Source: Microbacterium algeriense
Lineage (GTDB): Bacteria > Actinomycetota > Actinomycetes > Actinomycetales > Microbacteriaceae
Direction of reading: 5' to 3'
NCBI RefSeq assembly: GCF_008868005.1
Contig: NZ_WAAO01000001.1
Location: forward strand, 992,001-1,056,000
DNA length: 64,000 nt
Shown: positions 26,319 to 34,575 of the stretch, in pieces
How positions within the stretch are numbered: the stretch's first letter is position 1
How the letters are laid out: every line of letters starts with the position of its first letter
Position numbers and translations under genes: made by a program
Notes under the pieces: model-generated
Told to the model about the DNA's origin: nothing
Seen by the model: the letters and a program-made list of their open reading frames with translations, nothing else
The model's database searches: none

Positions 26319-27527
26319 TCAGACGGCGTCGTTGATGCGGTATCGCGTGCTGGGGCGACCCCGGGTCGAATAGTCGAGCGTGCGCGTCGCCCTGCCCGAC
26401 GAGGCGAGGTGTTCGAGGTACCGGCGGGCGCTCACCCGCGATATCGCGAGGTCTTCGCCGATCTCGCTCGCGGAGGCGTCGGGGCGGGCGGCGAGAGCGG
26501 CCGAGACCCGGTCGAGAGTCTCCGCGCTGAGGCCCTTCGGGATGCCCAGGCGCTGTCGGAACGCGATGATCGCATCAGCGGCCTCGACTCGGCGCACGAC
26601 GTCATGGAGCTCGGTGTGATCCCGCAGGAGCAGCGTCGCCCCGATCTCCCCGCCCTCCGCCTCGCTCCCGGTGCTGCGGGCGACCAGGACGTGGGATCCG
26701 ACGATCACCGGTCGCCCCGCGGACTCGCCCTCGCGCAGCACGGTCATCAGCTCTTCGCCCAGTGCGTCGGCAGCGGCCGTACCGTCGAGATCCGCCGCGT
26801 CTCTGTCGAGGAAGCGCGCGGCCGCATCGTTCACGAGCGTGATGCGTCCCGCGTCGTCCACCGTGATGACACCCTCGCTGAGCCCGTGCAGGGTGGTCTC
26901 CTGGTTCTTCACCAGCGCCGCGATCTGGTGAGGCTCGAGCCGGTAGATGCGGCGTCGGATGATCGAGGTCACCCACGCCGAGCCGAAGACACCCAGGACG
27001 GCGGCGGCGAGCATGGCCGAGATGAGCCAGACGAGGTTGGACGTGAACTCCTCGTTCAGCTCGGATTCCAGAATGCCCACGGATGCCGTGCCGATGACCG
27101 CGCCGTCGTCGTCGCGGATCGGCACCTTGACCCGCCAGGATGTGCCGAGGGTGCCGGTCTGGGTGCCGACGTAGATCTCGCCGGACAGGGGGATCGACGG
27201 GTCGGTGGAGACCTTCTCGCCAATGCGCGCCGGGTTCGGGTGGGAGTAGCGGATGCCGTCCTCGTTGGCCACGACGACGTAGGCGAGGTCGGACGCTTCG
27301 CGGATGACCTCGGCGATCGGCTGGATGGCCGCCGCTGGATCGGGATCATCGAACGCGGACTGCACGACGGGGAGCGCGGCGATGGACTGGGCGACGGCCT
27401 GCATCCGATCCTTGTACGCCTCGCGGAGCGCCTGCTCCTGGAACGTGCCGGCCACGATGCCGGTCGCGAGGGTCACCAGGAACACGATCAGCGCTTGCAG
27501 CACGAGCAACTGCACGCGCAGCGTCAT
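26319..27527 (-). CDS. Membrane-bound CitA/DcuS-type sensor fused directly to a CitB/DcuR-type DNA-binding domain (no kinase, no receiver)
   Basis: 402 residues in one uninterrupted frame. TM1 (3-28), an extracytoplasmic CitA/DcuS-like sensor (29-160) with the family stretch EDGIRYSHPNPARIGEKVST and GTLGTSWRVKVPI, TM2 (164-186), and a cytoplasmic PAS (200-305) with LSEGVITVDDAGRITLVNDA and LLLRDHTELHDVVRRVEAAD. In CitA/DcuS this last segment leads into the phosphoacceptor-His and HATPase domains; here it goes after about 15 residues into IPKGLSAETLDRVSAALAAR (328-347) and EIGEDLAISRVSARRYLEHL, then GRPSTRYRI, which is the C-terminal winged-helix/linker of CitB/DcuR response regulators. No His-kinase N/G boxes and no receiver Asp are present. 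It is divergent from tctCBA, the usual target of such systems. ATG 27527 has AGGTGG 8 nt upstream; GTG 27539 is an alternative. Confidence 0.9.
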   Translation of the reverse strand: MTLRVQLLVLQALIVFLVTLATGIVAGTFQEQALREAYKDRMQAVAQSIAALPVVQSAFDDPDPAAAIQPIAEVIREASDLAYVVVANEDGIRYSHPNPARIGEKVSTDPSIPLSGEIYVGTQTGTLGTSWRVKVPIRDDDGAVIGTASVGILESELNEEFTSNLVWLISAMLAAAVLGVFGSAWVTSIIRRRIYRLEPHQIAALVKNQETTLHGLSEGVITVDDAGRITLVNDAAARFLDRDAADLDGTAAADALGEELMTVLREGESAGRPVIVGSHVLVARSTGSEAEGGEIGATLLLRDHTELHDVVRRVEAADAIIAFRQRLGIPKGLSAETLDRVSAALAARPDASASEIGEDLAISRVSARRYLEHLASSGRATRTLDYSTRGRPSTRYRINDAV

Positions 27528-27593
27528 CTTCGAGGCCACCTGCTCATTCTCGCCCCTGGTCGTGCCGTGCGCGAGCCGGGGAGAGAGGTGCTC

Positions 27594-27636
27594 GCGACCA
27601 ATAGTTCCGTAACTGCGACCAATGGTTTCCGAAGCT
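27594..27636. promoter_or_regulatory. Two direct repeats GCGACCAATRGTT, 21 bp apart, in the regulator-tctC gap
   Basis: GCGACCAATAGTTCCGTAACT (27594-27614; shown to 20+1 bases) is followed at once by GCGACCAATGGTTTCCGAAG (from 27615). The repeat period is 21 bp, two helical turns. It lies between the divergent regulator (start 27527) and tctC (start 27704), in the only AT-richer part of the gap. Candidate operator for the chimeric regulator. Confidence 0.6.
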
Positions 27637-27703
27637 TGAGCGGCAGGGCGTTGCCTTCCAGGGTGGAGCGACAGCATTCACGAACGCTCAAGGAGGAGCG
27701 CAC

Positions 27704-28723
27704 ATGAAGAACGCACGCATCGGAGCCCTGGTCGCACTGACGGCCGTCGCGGCCCTCACCCTGACCTCATGCGCCGGAGGCGGCGCAGCGACGGATGCCG
27801 GCGGGGGCGAGGCCGAAGCCCCGACCGTCACCGACGTCTCGATCGTCGTCCCCGCCGACCCCGGCGGGGGATGGGACCAGACCGGCCGCGCCCTCTCCCA
27901 GGTGCTCACCGAGGACGACCTGGTGAGCTCGGCGCCCGTGACGAACGTGGGCGGAGCCGGAGGCACCGTCGGGCTGGCGCAGCTCGCCAACGAGAAGGAC
28001 CCGAACACCCTCATGGTCATGGGGCTCGTCATGGTGGGGGCCGTCGAGACGAACGCCTCCGCCGTGCGGATCGAGGACACCACGCCCATCGCCCGTCTCA
28101 CCGACGAGCCGCTCGTCGTCGTCGTGCCCGCCGATTCGGACTACGACACCCTCGAGGACCTCGTGGAGGACATCGCCGACAACGGCCAGTCGGTCACGAT
28201 CACCGGAGGCTCCGCCGGCGGCGCCGACCACATCCTCGCGGGGCTCATGCTCGAGGAGGCGGGGCTGGACGGCGCGGAGATCGCCGAGAAGCTGAACTAC
28301 ACCCCGAACTCGGGCGGGGGCGAGGCCGTGCCGCTGCTCATCGGCGGGAAGGTCTCGGCCGGGATCTCGGGCGTCGGCGAGTTCGCGCAGCACATCGAGA
28401 GCGGTGCGCTCCGTGCGCTCGCCGTCTCCAGCGAGGAGCAGGTGCCGCAGCTGCCGGACGTCCCGACCATCACGGAAGAGGGCTACGACGTGGTCCTCAC
28501 CAACTGGCGTGGTGTCATCGCCCCTGGCGGCATCTCCGACGGGGAGAAGGAGGAGCTGGTGCGCGTGATCACCGAGCTGCACGAGTCGGAGGCGTGGACC
28601 GAGCAGCTCGACACCAAGGGCTGGACCGACGCATTCCTCGTCGGCGCGGACTTCGACGAGTTCCTCACCGGGAACATCGAAGAGGTCACCGCGACGCTGA
28701 AGAACATCGGCCTGGTGCAGTGA
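27704..28723 (+). CDS. tctC: Tripartite tricarboxylate transporter substrate-binding lipoprotein (TctC/Bug)
   Basis: 339 residues. The signal peptide MKNARIGALVALTAVAALTL ends in the lipobox LTSC, so the protein is anchored to the outer face of the membrane. The Bug fold shows VPADPGGGWDQTGRALSQVL, NVGGAGGTVGLAQLANEKDP, SAGGADHILAGLMLEEAG and PDVPTITEEGYDVVLTNWRG. Bug proteins bind citrate and other carboxylates between two lobes. An AAGGAGGAGCGCAC ribosome site precedes the ATG. First gene of a tctCBA operon. Confidence 0.95.
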   Translation: MKNARIGALVALTAVAALTLTSCAGGGAATDAGGGEAEAPTVTDVSIVVPADPGGGWDQTGRALSQVLTEDDLVSSAPVTNVGGAGGTVGLAQLANEKDPNTLMVMGLVMVGAVETNASAVRIEDTTPIARLTDEPLVVVVPADSDYDTLEDLVEDIADNGQSVTITGGSAGGADHILAGLMLEEAGLDGAEIAEKLNYTPNSGGGEAVPLLIGGKVSAGISGVGEFAQHIESGALRALAVSSEEQVPQLPDVPTITEEGYDVVLTNWRGVIAPGGISDGEKEELVRVITELHESEAWTEQLDTKGWTDAFLVGADFDEFLTGNIEEVTATLKNIGLVQ

Positions 28724-28724
28724 C

Positions 28725-29294
28725 ATGACGGTCCCCGCCTCGCCGGGGACCGAGGAGCAGGGGATGCGGGCCGGCCATGACGGTCGGCCCGCACGCCGCT
28801 CGACCTCCGTCCCCGTCGGCGAGCTCGTGTTCGCCGGAATCATGGTCGCGCTCGGCGTCTTCGCCGTCGTCGGCATCTTCCTGATCCATGTCCCGGTCGG
28901 CATGAAGGCCGGCCCCACGGTCTTCCCGATCTTCGTCTCCGTCATCCTCCTCGCCTCGGCCGTGGCGGTGCTGATCGGCGTGCTGCGCGGGGAGCGCGGC
29001 GGCGCGGAGGAGGCGGAGGACATCGACGAGTCGCTCCCGACCGACTGGATCACCCTCGCGAAACTCGCCGGCCTCGTCGTCGCGCACCTGTTCCTGATCG
29101 AGCCGCTGGGATGGGCGCCCGCGGCCGCGCTGCTGTTCGGCGGCGTCGCCTGGTCGCTCGGCGCCAAGCGGTGGTGGATGGCGTTCCTGATCGGGATCGC
29201 GGTGGCGCTGGTGATCCAGGTCGTCTTCGGCGGCCTGCTCGGCTTGTCCCTGCCGTGGGGGCCTGCTCTCGGCTGGCTCGGAAGGATGTTCTGA
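28725..29294 (+). CDS. tctB: Tripartite tricarboxylate transporter small membrane subunit TctB
   Basis: 189 residues with four predicted transmembrane helices: [60 protein letters not shown] and [20 protein letters not shown]. The GP.VFP...(S/G) stretch after helix 1 is the TctB signature. About 30 Arg/Pro-rich residues precede the first helix. It starts 1 nt after the tctC stop and overlaps tctA by one base. Confidence 0.92.
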   Translation: MTVPASPGTEEQGMRAGHDGRPARRSTSVPVGELVFAGIMVALGVFAVVGIFLIHVPVGMKAGPTVFPIFVSVILLASAVAVLIGVLRGERGGAEEAEDIDESLPTDWITLAKLAGLVVAHLFLIEPLGWAPAAALLFGGVAWSLGAKRWWMAFLIGIAVALVIQVVFGGLLGLSLPWGPALGWLGRMF

Positions 29295-30841
29295 TGGACA
29301 GCTGGACTCTGCTCCTGGAGGGATTCGCCACCGCGCTGCAGCCGCAGTACCTCGCGTTCGCCTTCCTCGGCGTCTTCGTCGGCACCGCGGTCGGCGTGCT
29401 CCCCGGAATCGGCCCTGCCATGACCGTGGCGCTGCTGCTGCCTCTCACCTACACGCTCGATCCCGCCGCCGCGCTGATCACCTTCGCGGGTATCTACTAC
29501 GGCGGCATGTACGGCGGCTCGACGACCAGCATCCTCCTGAACACGCCGGGGGAGTCGGCCTCGATCGTCACGGCGATCGAGGGCAACAAGATGGCCAGAC
29601 TCGGGCGCGGAGCCGCCGCGCTCGCCACCGCGGCCATCGGGTCGTTCATCGCCGGCACTCTGGCGACGCTCGGGTTGACGCTGCTGGCGCCGCTGCTCGC
29701 GCAGTTCGCGGTGAACCTGGGTCCGGCGGATTACGTGGCGCTCATCGTGATCGCGTTCATCACGGTCGGCGCGCTGATCGGCAGCTCCATCTCGAGGGGG
29801 ATGCTCTCGCTCGGGGTGGGTCTGTTCCTCGGACTCGTCGGCACCGACTGGCTCTCCGGACAGCAGCGCTACACGCTGGGACTGCCGGCTCTGTCCGACG
29901 GCGTCGACATCGTCCTGGTCGCAGTCGGCCTGTTCGCGGTCGGGGAGACCTTCTACATCGCCGCCCGCCTGCGGCACGGCGGTGTCGACGTCATCCCGGT
30001 CACCCGCGGGTGGCGCTCCTGGATGACGAAGGCGGACTGGCGGCGGTCCTGGAGGCCCTGGCTGCGGGGCACCGCGATCGGGTTCCCGATCGGGACGATC
30101 CCCGCCGGTGGCGCGGATGTGGCGACCTTCCTGTCGTACGCGACCGAGCGGAAGCTGTCGAAGCACCGGGACGAGTTCGGTCGCGGTGCGATCGAGGGCG
30201 TGGCGGGTCCGGAGTCGGCGAACAACGCGGCGGCCGCCGGTGTGCTGGTGCCTCTGCTCACCCTGGGCCTGCCGACGACCGCGACCGCGGCGATCATCCT
30301 GACGGCGTTCCAGTCGTACGGCATCCAGCCGGGTCCGCTGCTGTTCGAGAGCCAGTCGAACCTGGTGTGGGCGCTCATCGCGAGCCTCTACATCGGCAAC
30401 GTCATCCTGATCGTGCTGAACCTGCCGCTGGTGGGGATGTGGGTGAAGCTGCTGCAGATCCCGCGGCCGTACCTGTATGCGGGGATCCTGCTGTTTGCCG
30501 CTTTCGGGGCGTATGCGCTGCACAGCTCGCCGTCGGACATCGTGATCCTGCTGATCGTCGGCATCCTCGGCTACTTCATGCGCCGGTACGGCTACCCCGT
30601 GGCGCCGCTGGTGGTCGGCATGATCCTCGGGCCGATGGCCGAGGAGCAGCTGCGCAAGGCGCTGCAGCTGAGCCAGGGAGACCTCAGCACGCTGGTCATG
30701 CAGCCGTTCGCCGCCATCGCGTACGGCGTGCTCGCGCTGCTGATCGTCGGCGGACTGTGGCTGCGGCGTCGGCAGCGCCGATACGAGCAGGCGCTGACCG
30801 AGTCGATCGCGGTGCCGATCAAGGCGGATTCGGAGGTCTGA
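29294..30841 (+). CDS. tctA: Tripartite tricarboxylate transporter large membrane subunit TctA
   Basis: 515 residues, about twelve transmembrane helices. The family's paired motifs are visible: [20 protein letters not shown] and [20 protein letters not shown] near the N-terminus, and [20 protein letters not shown] and [20 protein letters not shown] in the second half. With TctB and TctC it drives cation-coupled uptake of di-/tricarboxylates. ATG 29294 overlaps the tctB TGA. Confidence 0.96.
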   Translation: MDSWTLLLEGFATALQPQYLAFAFLGVFVGTAVGVLPGIGPAMTVALLLPLTYTLDPAAALITFAGIYYGGMYGGSTTSILLNTPGESASIVTAIEGNKMARLGRGAAALATAAIGSFIAGTLATLGLTLLAPLLAQFAVNLGPADYVALIVIAFITVGALIGSSISRGMLSLGVGLFLGLVGTDWLSGQQRYTLGLPALSDGVDIVLVAVGLFAVGETFYIAARLRHGGVDVIPVTRGWRSWMTKADWRRSWRPWLRGTAIGFPIGTIPAGGADVATFLSYATERKLSKHRDEFGRGAIEGVAGPESANNAAAAGVLVPLLTLGLPTTATAAIILTAFQSYGIQPGPLLFESQSNLVWALIASLYIGNVILIVLNLPLVGMWVKLLQIPRPYLYAGILLFAAFGAYALHSSPSDIVILLIVGILGYFMRRYGYPVAPLVVGMILGPMAEEQLRKALQLSQGDLSTLVMQPFAAIAYGVLALLIVGGLWLRRRQRRYEQALTESIAVPIKADSEV

Positions 30842-30865
30842 TTCGAGAGGAGAGGAGGCCGCGAG

Positions 30866-30877
30866 TAGGCTGATCCG
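30866..30877 (+). promoter_or_regulatory. -10 box (TAGGCT) of a leaderless TauE-like gene
   Basis: TAGGCT at 30866-30871, then 6 nt, then the GTG at 30878. No ribosome site fits. The same layout recurs at 31694 (TAGGAT, 6 nt, GTG 31706). Confidence 0.55.
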
Positions 30878-31675
30878 GTGAGCGACGTCCAGGCCCCCGC
30901 ACGAGGGCCTCGTGCCTACATCGCCTTCATCGGGATCGGTCTGCTCGCCGGTCTCCTCTCCGGGCTCTTCGGGGTCGGCGGCGGCACGGTCATCGTCCCG
31001 CTGCTCGTGCTCCTGCTGCACTTCGATCAGCGCCTCGCGGCGGGGACCTCCCTCGCGGCGATCGTCCCGACGGCCAGCGTCGGCGTCATCTCGTACGCGA
31101 CGACCGGCTCGGTGGCCTGGATACCGGCGATCATCCTCGCCGCGGGCGCCGTGGTCGGCGCGCAGATCGGCACACGGCTGCTGCCACGCATCTCGCAGAC
31201 CGCGCTGCGTTGGGGCTTCGTCGGCTTCCTGCTGGTCGTGATCGTCAGCCTGTTCCTGGTGATCCCCTCCCGTGACGCCGCCTTCGAGCTCACATGGCTG
31301 ACCGGTGTCGCGCTCGTCGCCGTCGGCATCGGCACGGGCATCCTCGCCGGGCTCATCGGCGTCGGCGGGGGAGTGATCGTCGTCCCGGTGCTGATGCTGG
31401 CCTTCGGCACGAGCGACCTGGTCGCCAAGGGCACCTCCCTGCTGATGATGATCCCGACGGCGATCTCCGGGACGGTGGGCAACGTCCGCAACCGCAACGT
31501 GGACCTGCTCGCTGCGCTGCTCATCGGCGTCTCCGCGTGCACGACGACGGCGCTCGGAGCGTGGTTGGCGACGATCGTCGACCCGACGCTCGGCAACATG
31601 CTGTTCGCGGCATACCTCGTCGTGATCGCGGTGCAGATGGCCATCAAGGCGATCCGAGGCCGCGCGCGCGGCTGA
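30878..31675 (+). CDS. TauE/SafE family (DUF81) anion permease
   Basis: 265 residues, about eight transmembrane helices in two homologous halves. Each half has the glycine motif: LLSGLFGVGGGTVIVPLLVL near residue 25 and LAGLIGVGGGVIVVPVLMLA near 160. The family exports or imports sulfite, sulfoacetate or other organic anions. It stands alone behind tctA with its own leaderless promoter, so no substrate is indicated by context. Confidence 0.9.
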   Translation: MSDVQAPARGPRAYIAFIGIGLLAGLLSGLFGVGGGTVIVPLLVLLLHFDQRLAAGTSLAAIVPTASVGVISYATTGSVAWIPAIILAAGAVVGAQIGTRLLPRISQTALRWGFVGFLLVVIVSLFLVIPSRDAAFELTWLTGVALVAVGIGTGILAGLIGVGGGVIVVPVLMLAFGTSDLVAKGTSLLMMIPTAISGTVGNVRNRNVDLLAALLIGVSACTTTALGAWLATIVDPTLGNMLFAAYLVVIAVQMAIKAIRGRARG

Positions 31676-31693
31676 GTGTCGGCCAGGCCTCGG

Positions 31694-31705
31694 TAGGATC
31701 GAGGG
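31694..31705 (+). promoter_or_regulatory. -10 box (TAGGAT) of the leaderless MaoC-murB unit
   Basis: TAGGAT at 31694-31699, 6 nt, GTG 31706. It probably drives both MaoC genes and murB, whose junctions are tight. Confidence 0.55.
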
Positions 31706-32176
31706 GTGGCAGTGAACCAAGATCTGGTCGGCCGGGAGTTCCCGCCGACGGCCCCGTACCTCGTCGGTCGCGAGAAGGTGCGCGAGTTCGCGCGCGCCGT
31801 CTTCGCCGACGCCCCGCAGCACACCGACGTCGCGGCCGCGCAGGCACTGGGCTTCGCCGACGTGGTCGCGCCGCCGACCTTCGCGATGGTCATCCAGGAC
31901 CAGACGCTCCAGCAGCTGCTGGCGCAGGAGGACTCCGGGATCGTGCTCGCCCGCACGATCCACGCGGAGCAGCGCTTCACGTACACGCGCCCCATCGTCG
32001 CGGGCGACGAGCTCACGGCCCAGCTGCGCGTCACCGGGATCCGGATGATGGGCGGCAACGCCATGATCACGAGCGAGGCCGAGATCTCCGACGCGTCCGG
32101 CGCGCACGTCGTCACCGCGACGAGCGTGCTGCTGGTCGGCGCCGAGCAGAGCACGGACGAAGGGGAGGCCGCCTGA
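31706..32176 (+). CDS. MaoC-family dehydratase N-terminal-type subunit (HadA-like)
   Basis: 156 residues, one hotdog fold: NQDLVGREFPPTAPYLVGRE, KVREFARAVFADAPQHTDVA, VVAPPTFAMVIQDQTLQQLL and YTRPIVAGDELTAQLRVTGI. It lacks the catalytic D-x4-H loop of its neighbour, as expected for the HadA-type partner that shapes the acyl tunnel of a heterodimeric (3R)-hydroxyacyl-ACP dehydratase. One-base overlap with the next gene (TGATG) supports the heterodimer. Confidence 0.9.
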   Translation: MAVNQDLVGREFPPTAPYLVGREKVREFARAVFADAPQHTDVAAAQALGFADVVAPPTFAMVIQDQTLQQLLAQEDSGIVLARTIHAEQRFTYTRPIVAGDELTAQLRVTGIRMMGGNAMITSEAEISDASGAHVVTATSVLLVGAEQSTDEGEAA

Positions 32177-32577
32177 TGGGCTACACCGTCGGAGACGTGC
32201 TCGCCGAGCGCACCGTGCATGTGACCCGAGAATCGCTCGTGCGCTACGCGGGAGCCTCGGGAGACTTCAACCCCATCCACTACCGCGACGACGTCGCGGC
32301 GTCGGTCGGCCTGCCGGGCGTGCTCGCGCACGGCATGCTGACGATGGGCATCGCCTCATCCGTGGTGATCTCCGCGCTCGACCCCGCGACGCGCGTCCTC
32401 GACTACGGCGTGCGCTTCACCAAGCCGGTCGTCGTCGATCCCGTCGACGGAGCCGACATCCACGTCGTCGCCACGGTCGGCGCGGTCGATGAGGAGGCCG
32501 CCCGCATCGACCTCAAGGTCACGTTCGACGAGACCACCGTGCTCGTCAAGGCGCAGCTGCGCGTCGCCGTCCGATGA
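32176..32577 (+). CDS. MaoC-family (3R)-hydroxyacyl dehydratase catalytic subunit (HadB-like)
   Basis: 133 residues. The catalytic hydratase-2 motif is YAGASGDFNPIHYRDDVAAS (Asp and His with D-F-N-P-I-H), followed by GVLAHGMLTMGIASSVV. It removes water from 3-hydroxyacyl thioesters in fatty-acid synthesis or related lipid metabolism. Paired with the preceding HadA-like gene. Confidence 0.92.
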   Translation: MGYTVGDVLAERTVHVTRESLVRYAGASGDFNPIHYRDDVAASVGLPGVLAHGMLTMGIASSVVISALDPATRVLDYGVRFTKPVVVDPVDGADIHVVATVGAVDEEAARIDLKVTFDETTVLVKAQLRVAVR

Positions 32578-32587
32578 GGACGCGCTG

Positions 32588-33721
32588 ATGCCGGAGATCG
32601 ATCCGATGCCGCTTGCCGAGCTGACCACGCTCCGCACCGGTGCCGCGCCGGAGCGGATGCTGGAGGCGACCACGACGCCCGCGCTGATCGAGGCGCTGCG
32701 GCAGACGTGGGAGCGCGGCGACGAGTGGTTCGTGCTCGGCGGCGGATCCAACCTCTTCGTCGGAGACGAGCCCTTCGAGGGCACGGTCATCCGGGTGCGC
32801 ACCGAGGGCATCGACGAGCTGCCGTCCCCGCATCCTGGTCGCATCCGACTGCGGGCGCAGGCCGGACACGGCTGGGACGAGCTGGTCGCCTATGCCGTCG
32901 CGCACGGCTATGCGGGCCTGGAGGCGATGAGCGGCATCCCTGGCACGGTCGGGGCGTCGCCGGTGCAGAACATCGGCGCCTACGGGCAGGAGATCCAGGA
33001 GACGCTGGTCGAGGTCGAGTTGATCGACGAGTCGACCGGCGAGGTCTCGACCGTCCCCGCGAGCGAGCTCGGACTGGGCTTCCGCACGTCGGTGCTCAAG
33101 CACCACCACGGCAGCGTGCCGCAGCGTCGCGCCGTGATCCTCTCCGTGACGGTCGACCTGCTGGTCGCGAACGAGCGCGTGGTGCGCGGCGAGCAGCTGC
33201 GTCGGGCGCTCGGTCTGGTCGACGAGACGCCGGTCCCGCTCGCGTGGGTCCGGGAGCGGATCCTCGCCACCCGCGCGACGAAGGGCATGCTGCTCGATGC
33301 CGATGACCCCGACACGCACGGGGTCGGCTCCTTCTTCCAGAACGCGATCGTGACGGCGGCTGTCGCCAGGGCGCTGCCCCCGGAGTGCCCGCGCTGGCCG
33401 GTCGCCCCCGATCTGGACGCCGTGACCGTGATCCCGCTCGCCTCCTACGACGGGCATGTCCCGCCGTCCAAGCCGGAGGCCGTCTCCGACGTCAAGGTCA
33501 GTGCCGCGTGGCTCATCGAGCAGGCGGGAATCCGCAAGGGGTTCAAGCTCCCGCGGTCCCGGGCGTCGGTGTCGACCAAGCACGCGCTGGCGCTCACGAA
33601 CCGCGGGGGTGCGACGGCGGCGGAGGTCGCGGAGCTCGCCCGTTTCATCCAGAGTCGCGTGCACGCCGAGTTCGGCCTCGTCCTGCAGCCGGAGCCCGTC
33701 CTGGTGGGCGTCGACCTGTGA
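32588..33721 (+). CDS. murB: UDP-N-acetylenolpyruvoylglucosamine reductase
   Basis: 377 residues. The start MPEIDPMPLAELTTLRTGAA matches the L...(N/T)T(F/L)R.G opening of MurB. The FAD site has FVLGGGSNLFVGDEPF and GLEAMSGIPGTVGASPVQNI with Tyr in IGAYGQEIQET; the catalytic Ser lies in GVGSFFQNAI and the C-terminal Glu in LVLQPEPVLVG. It reduces UDP-GlcNAc-enolpyruvate to UDP-MurNAc in peptidoglycan synthesis. It lies 10 nt after the MaoC pair and overlaps the GntR gene (GTGA). Confidence 0.98.
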   Translation: MPEIDPMPLAELTTLRTGAAPERMLEATTTPALIEALRQTWERGDEWFVLGGGSNLFVGDEPFEGTVIRVRTEGIDELPSPHPGRIRLRAQAGHGWDELVAYAVAHGYAGLEAMSGIPGTVGASPVQNIGAYGQEIQETLVEVELIDESTGEVSTVPASELGLGFRTSVLKHHHGSVPQRRAVILSVTVDLLVANERVVRGEQLRRALGLVDETPVPLAWVRERILATRATKGMLLDADDPDTHGVGSFFQNAIVTAAVARALPPECPRWPVAPDLDAVTVIPLASYDGHVPPSKPEAVSDVKVSAAWLIEQAGIRKGFKLPRSRASVSTKHALALTNRGGATAAEVAELARFIQSRVHAEFGLVLQPEPVLVGVDL

Positions 33722-34428
33722 CGAAGGTCGAGCGGGTCTCGCGGACGCAGGCCGTCGTCGACGGTCTGCTGGACGAGATCATCGCGGGCCGACTCGAAGC
33801 AGGACAGCCGCTGCCGCCCGAGGGAGAGCTCGCGCAGCAGTTCGGCGTCTCGCGCCTGACGATGCGCGAAGGGGTTCGTCTTCTGCAGGCGCAGGGCGTC
33901 ATCGTCGCCGTGCCCGGCACCCGGCACCGGATCGCCCCGACCGACGAGTGGACCGGGCTCGACGCGGTCGTGCGTCATGCGCAGAGCGCGGGCGCCAGGG
34001 AGCGCTCCTCCCTGGAGATGCTCGAGATGCGCATGATGTTCGAGACCGGCGCCGCCGAGTTCGCCGCGGGCCGCCGCACCGAGGAGCATCTGGCGGAGAT
34101 GGAAGCCCTGCTCGCGGACATGCATGCGGCGCACGAGCGGACCGACGTCGAGGGCTTCGTGGCGGCCGACCTCGCCTTCCACGACGTGATCATCCGGGCC
34201 GCCGAGAACCGCATCCTGGTCGCCTCGATGCGTCCGCTGACTACGATGCTGCAGGCGACGCGGAGCGAGACCAGCGCGTTCTCCGACATCCGCGAGCACG
34301 CCCTGGCCGAGCATGCGGCGGTGCTGGAGGCGATGCGCACCGGGTCCGGAGCGGCTGCGCGGCAGGCGATGCGCAGTCACATGCGGCAGACCCGAGACGA
34401 CCTGCTGCACTACGTCCACGGTCGCTGA
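33718..34428 (+). CDS. GntR-family (FadR subfamily) transcriptional regulator
   Basis: 236 residues. The winged helix is at 8-72 (DEIIAGRLEAGQPLPPEGEL, QQFGVSRLTMREGVRLLQAQ). The FCD-type effector domain is at 95-230, with metal/ligand residues likely in the segment DLAFHDVIIRAAENRILVAS and AEHAAVLEAM. GTG 33718 overlaps the murB stop, but the gene belongs functionally to the sugar-acid locus downstream, whose promoter carries a palindrome suited to a GntR dimer. Confidence 0.92.
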   Translation: MTKVERVSRTQAVVDGLLDEIIAGRLEAGQPLPPEGELAQQFGVSRLTMREGVRLLQAQGVIVAVPGTRHRIAPTDEWTGLDAVVRHAQSAGARERSSLEMLEMRMMFETGAAEFAAGRRTEEHLAEMEALLADMHAAHERTDVEGFVAADLAFHDVIIRAAENRILVASMRPLTTMLQATRSETSAFSDIREHALAEHAAVLEAMRTGSGAAARQAMRSHMRQTRDDLLHYVHGR

Positions 34429-34457
34429 TCCGCTTCCGGATCCCGCGCGTCGCCGTT

Positions 34458-34505
34458 TTGGCGAACCTCGGATCGATGCGGTACTCTCGTCGATATCTGA
34501 TATCG
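34458..34505 (+). promoter_or_regulatory. Promoter and palindromic operator of the sugar-acid operon
   Basis: TTGGCG (34458-34463), 18 nt, TACTCT (34482-34487), then the perfect inverted repeat CGATATC-T-GATATCG at 34491-34505, which covers the likely start of transcription. The position suits repression by the GntR protein encoded just upstream. Confidence 0.65.
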
Positions 34506-34575
34506 GATAACGATGCAGATCCCCCCGGTTCGTGGCTCCCCACCACGGACCATCTCCCGGAACGAAGGAGTTCGT

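Noticed and set aside
26319..27527. Chimeric regulator as a frameshifted sensor kinase
   Set aside because: The frame is open throughout with consistent codon use, the other frames show no kinase remnants, and the C-terminal part is a complete DNA-binding domain. An in-frame deletion is possible, a frameshift is not supported.
27767..32107. 1446-codon open frame on the minus strand
   Set aside because: It is antisense to tctCBA, the TauE gene and MaoC genes, all with clear families. The translation is His/Asp/Arg/Gln-rich, as expected for a GC-rich shadow.
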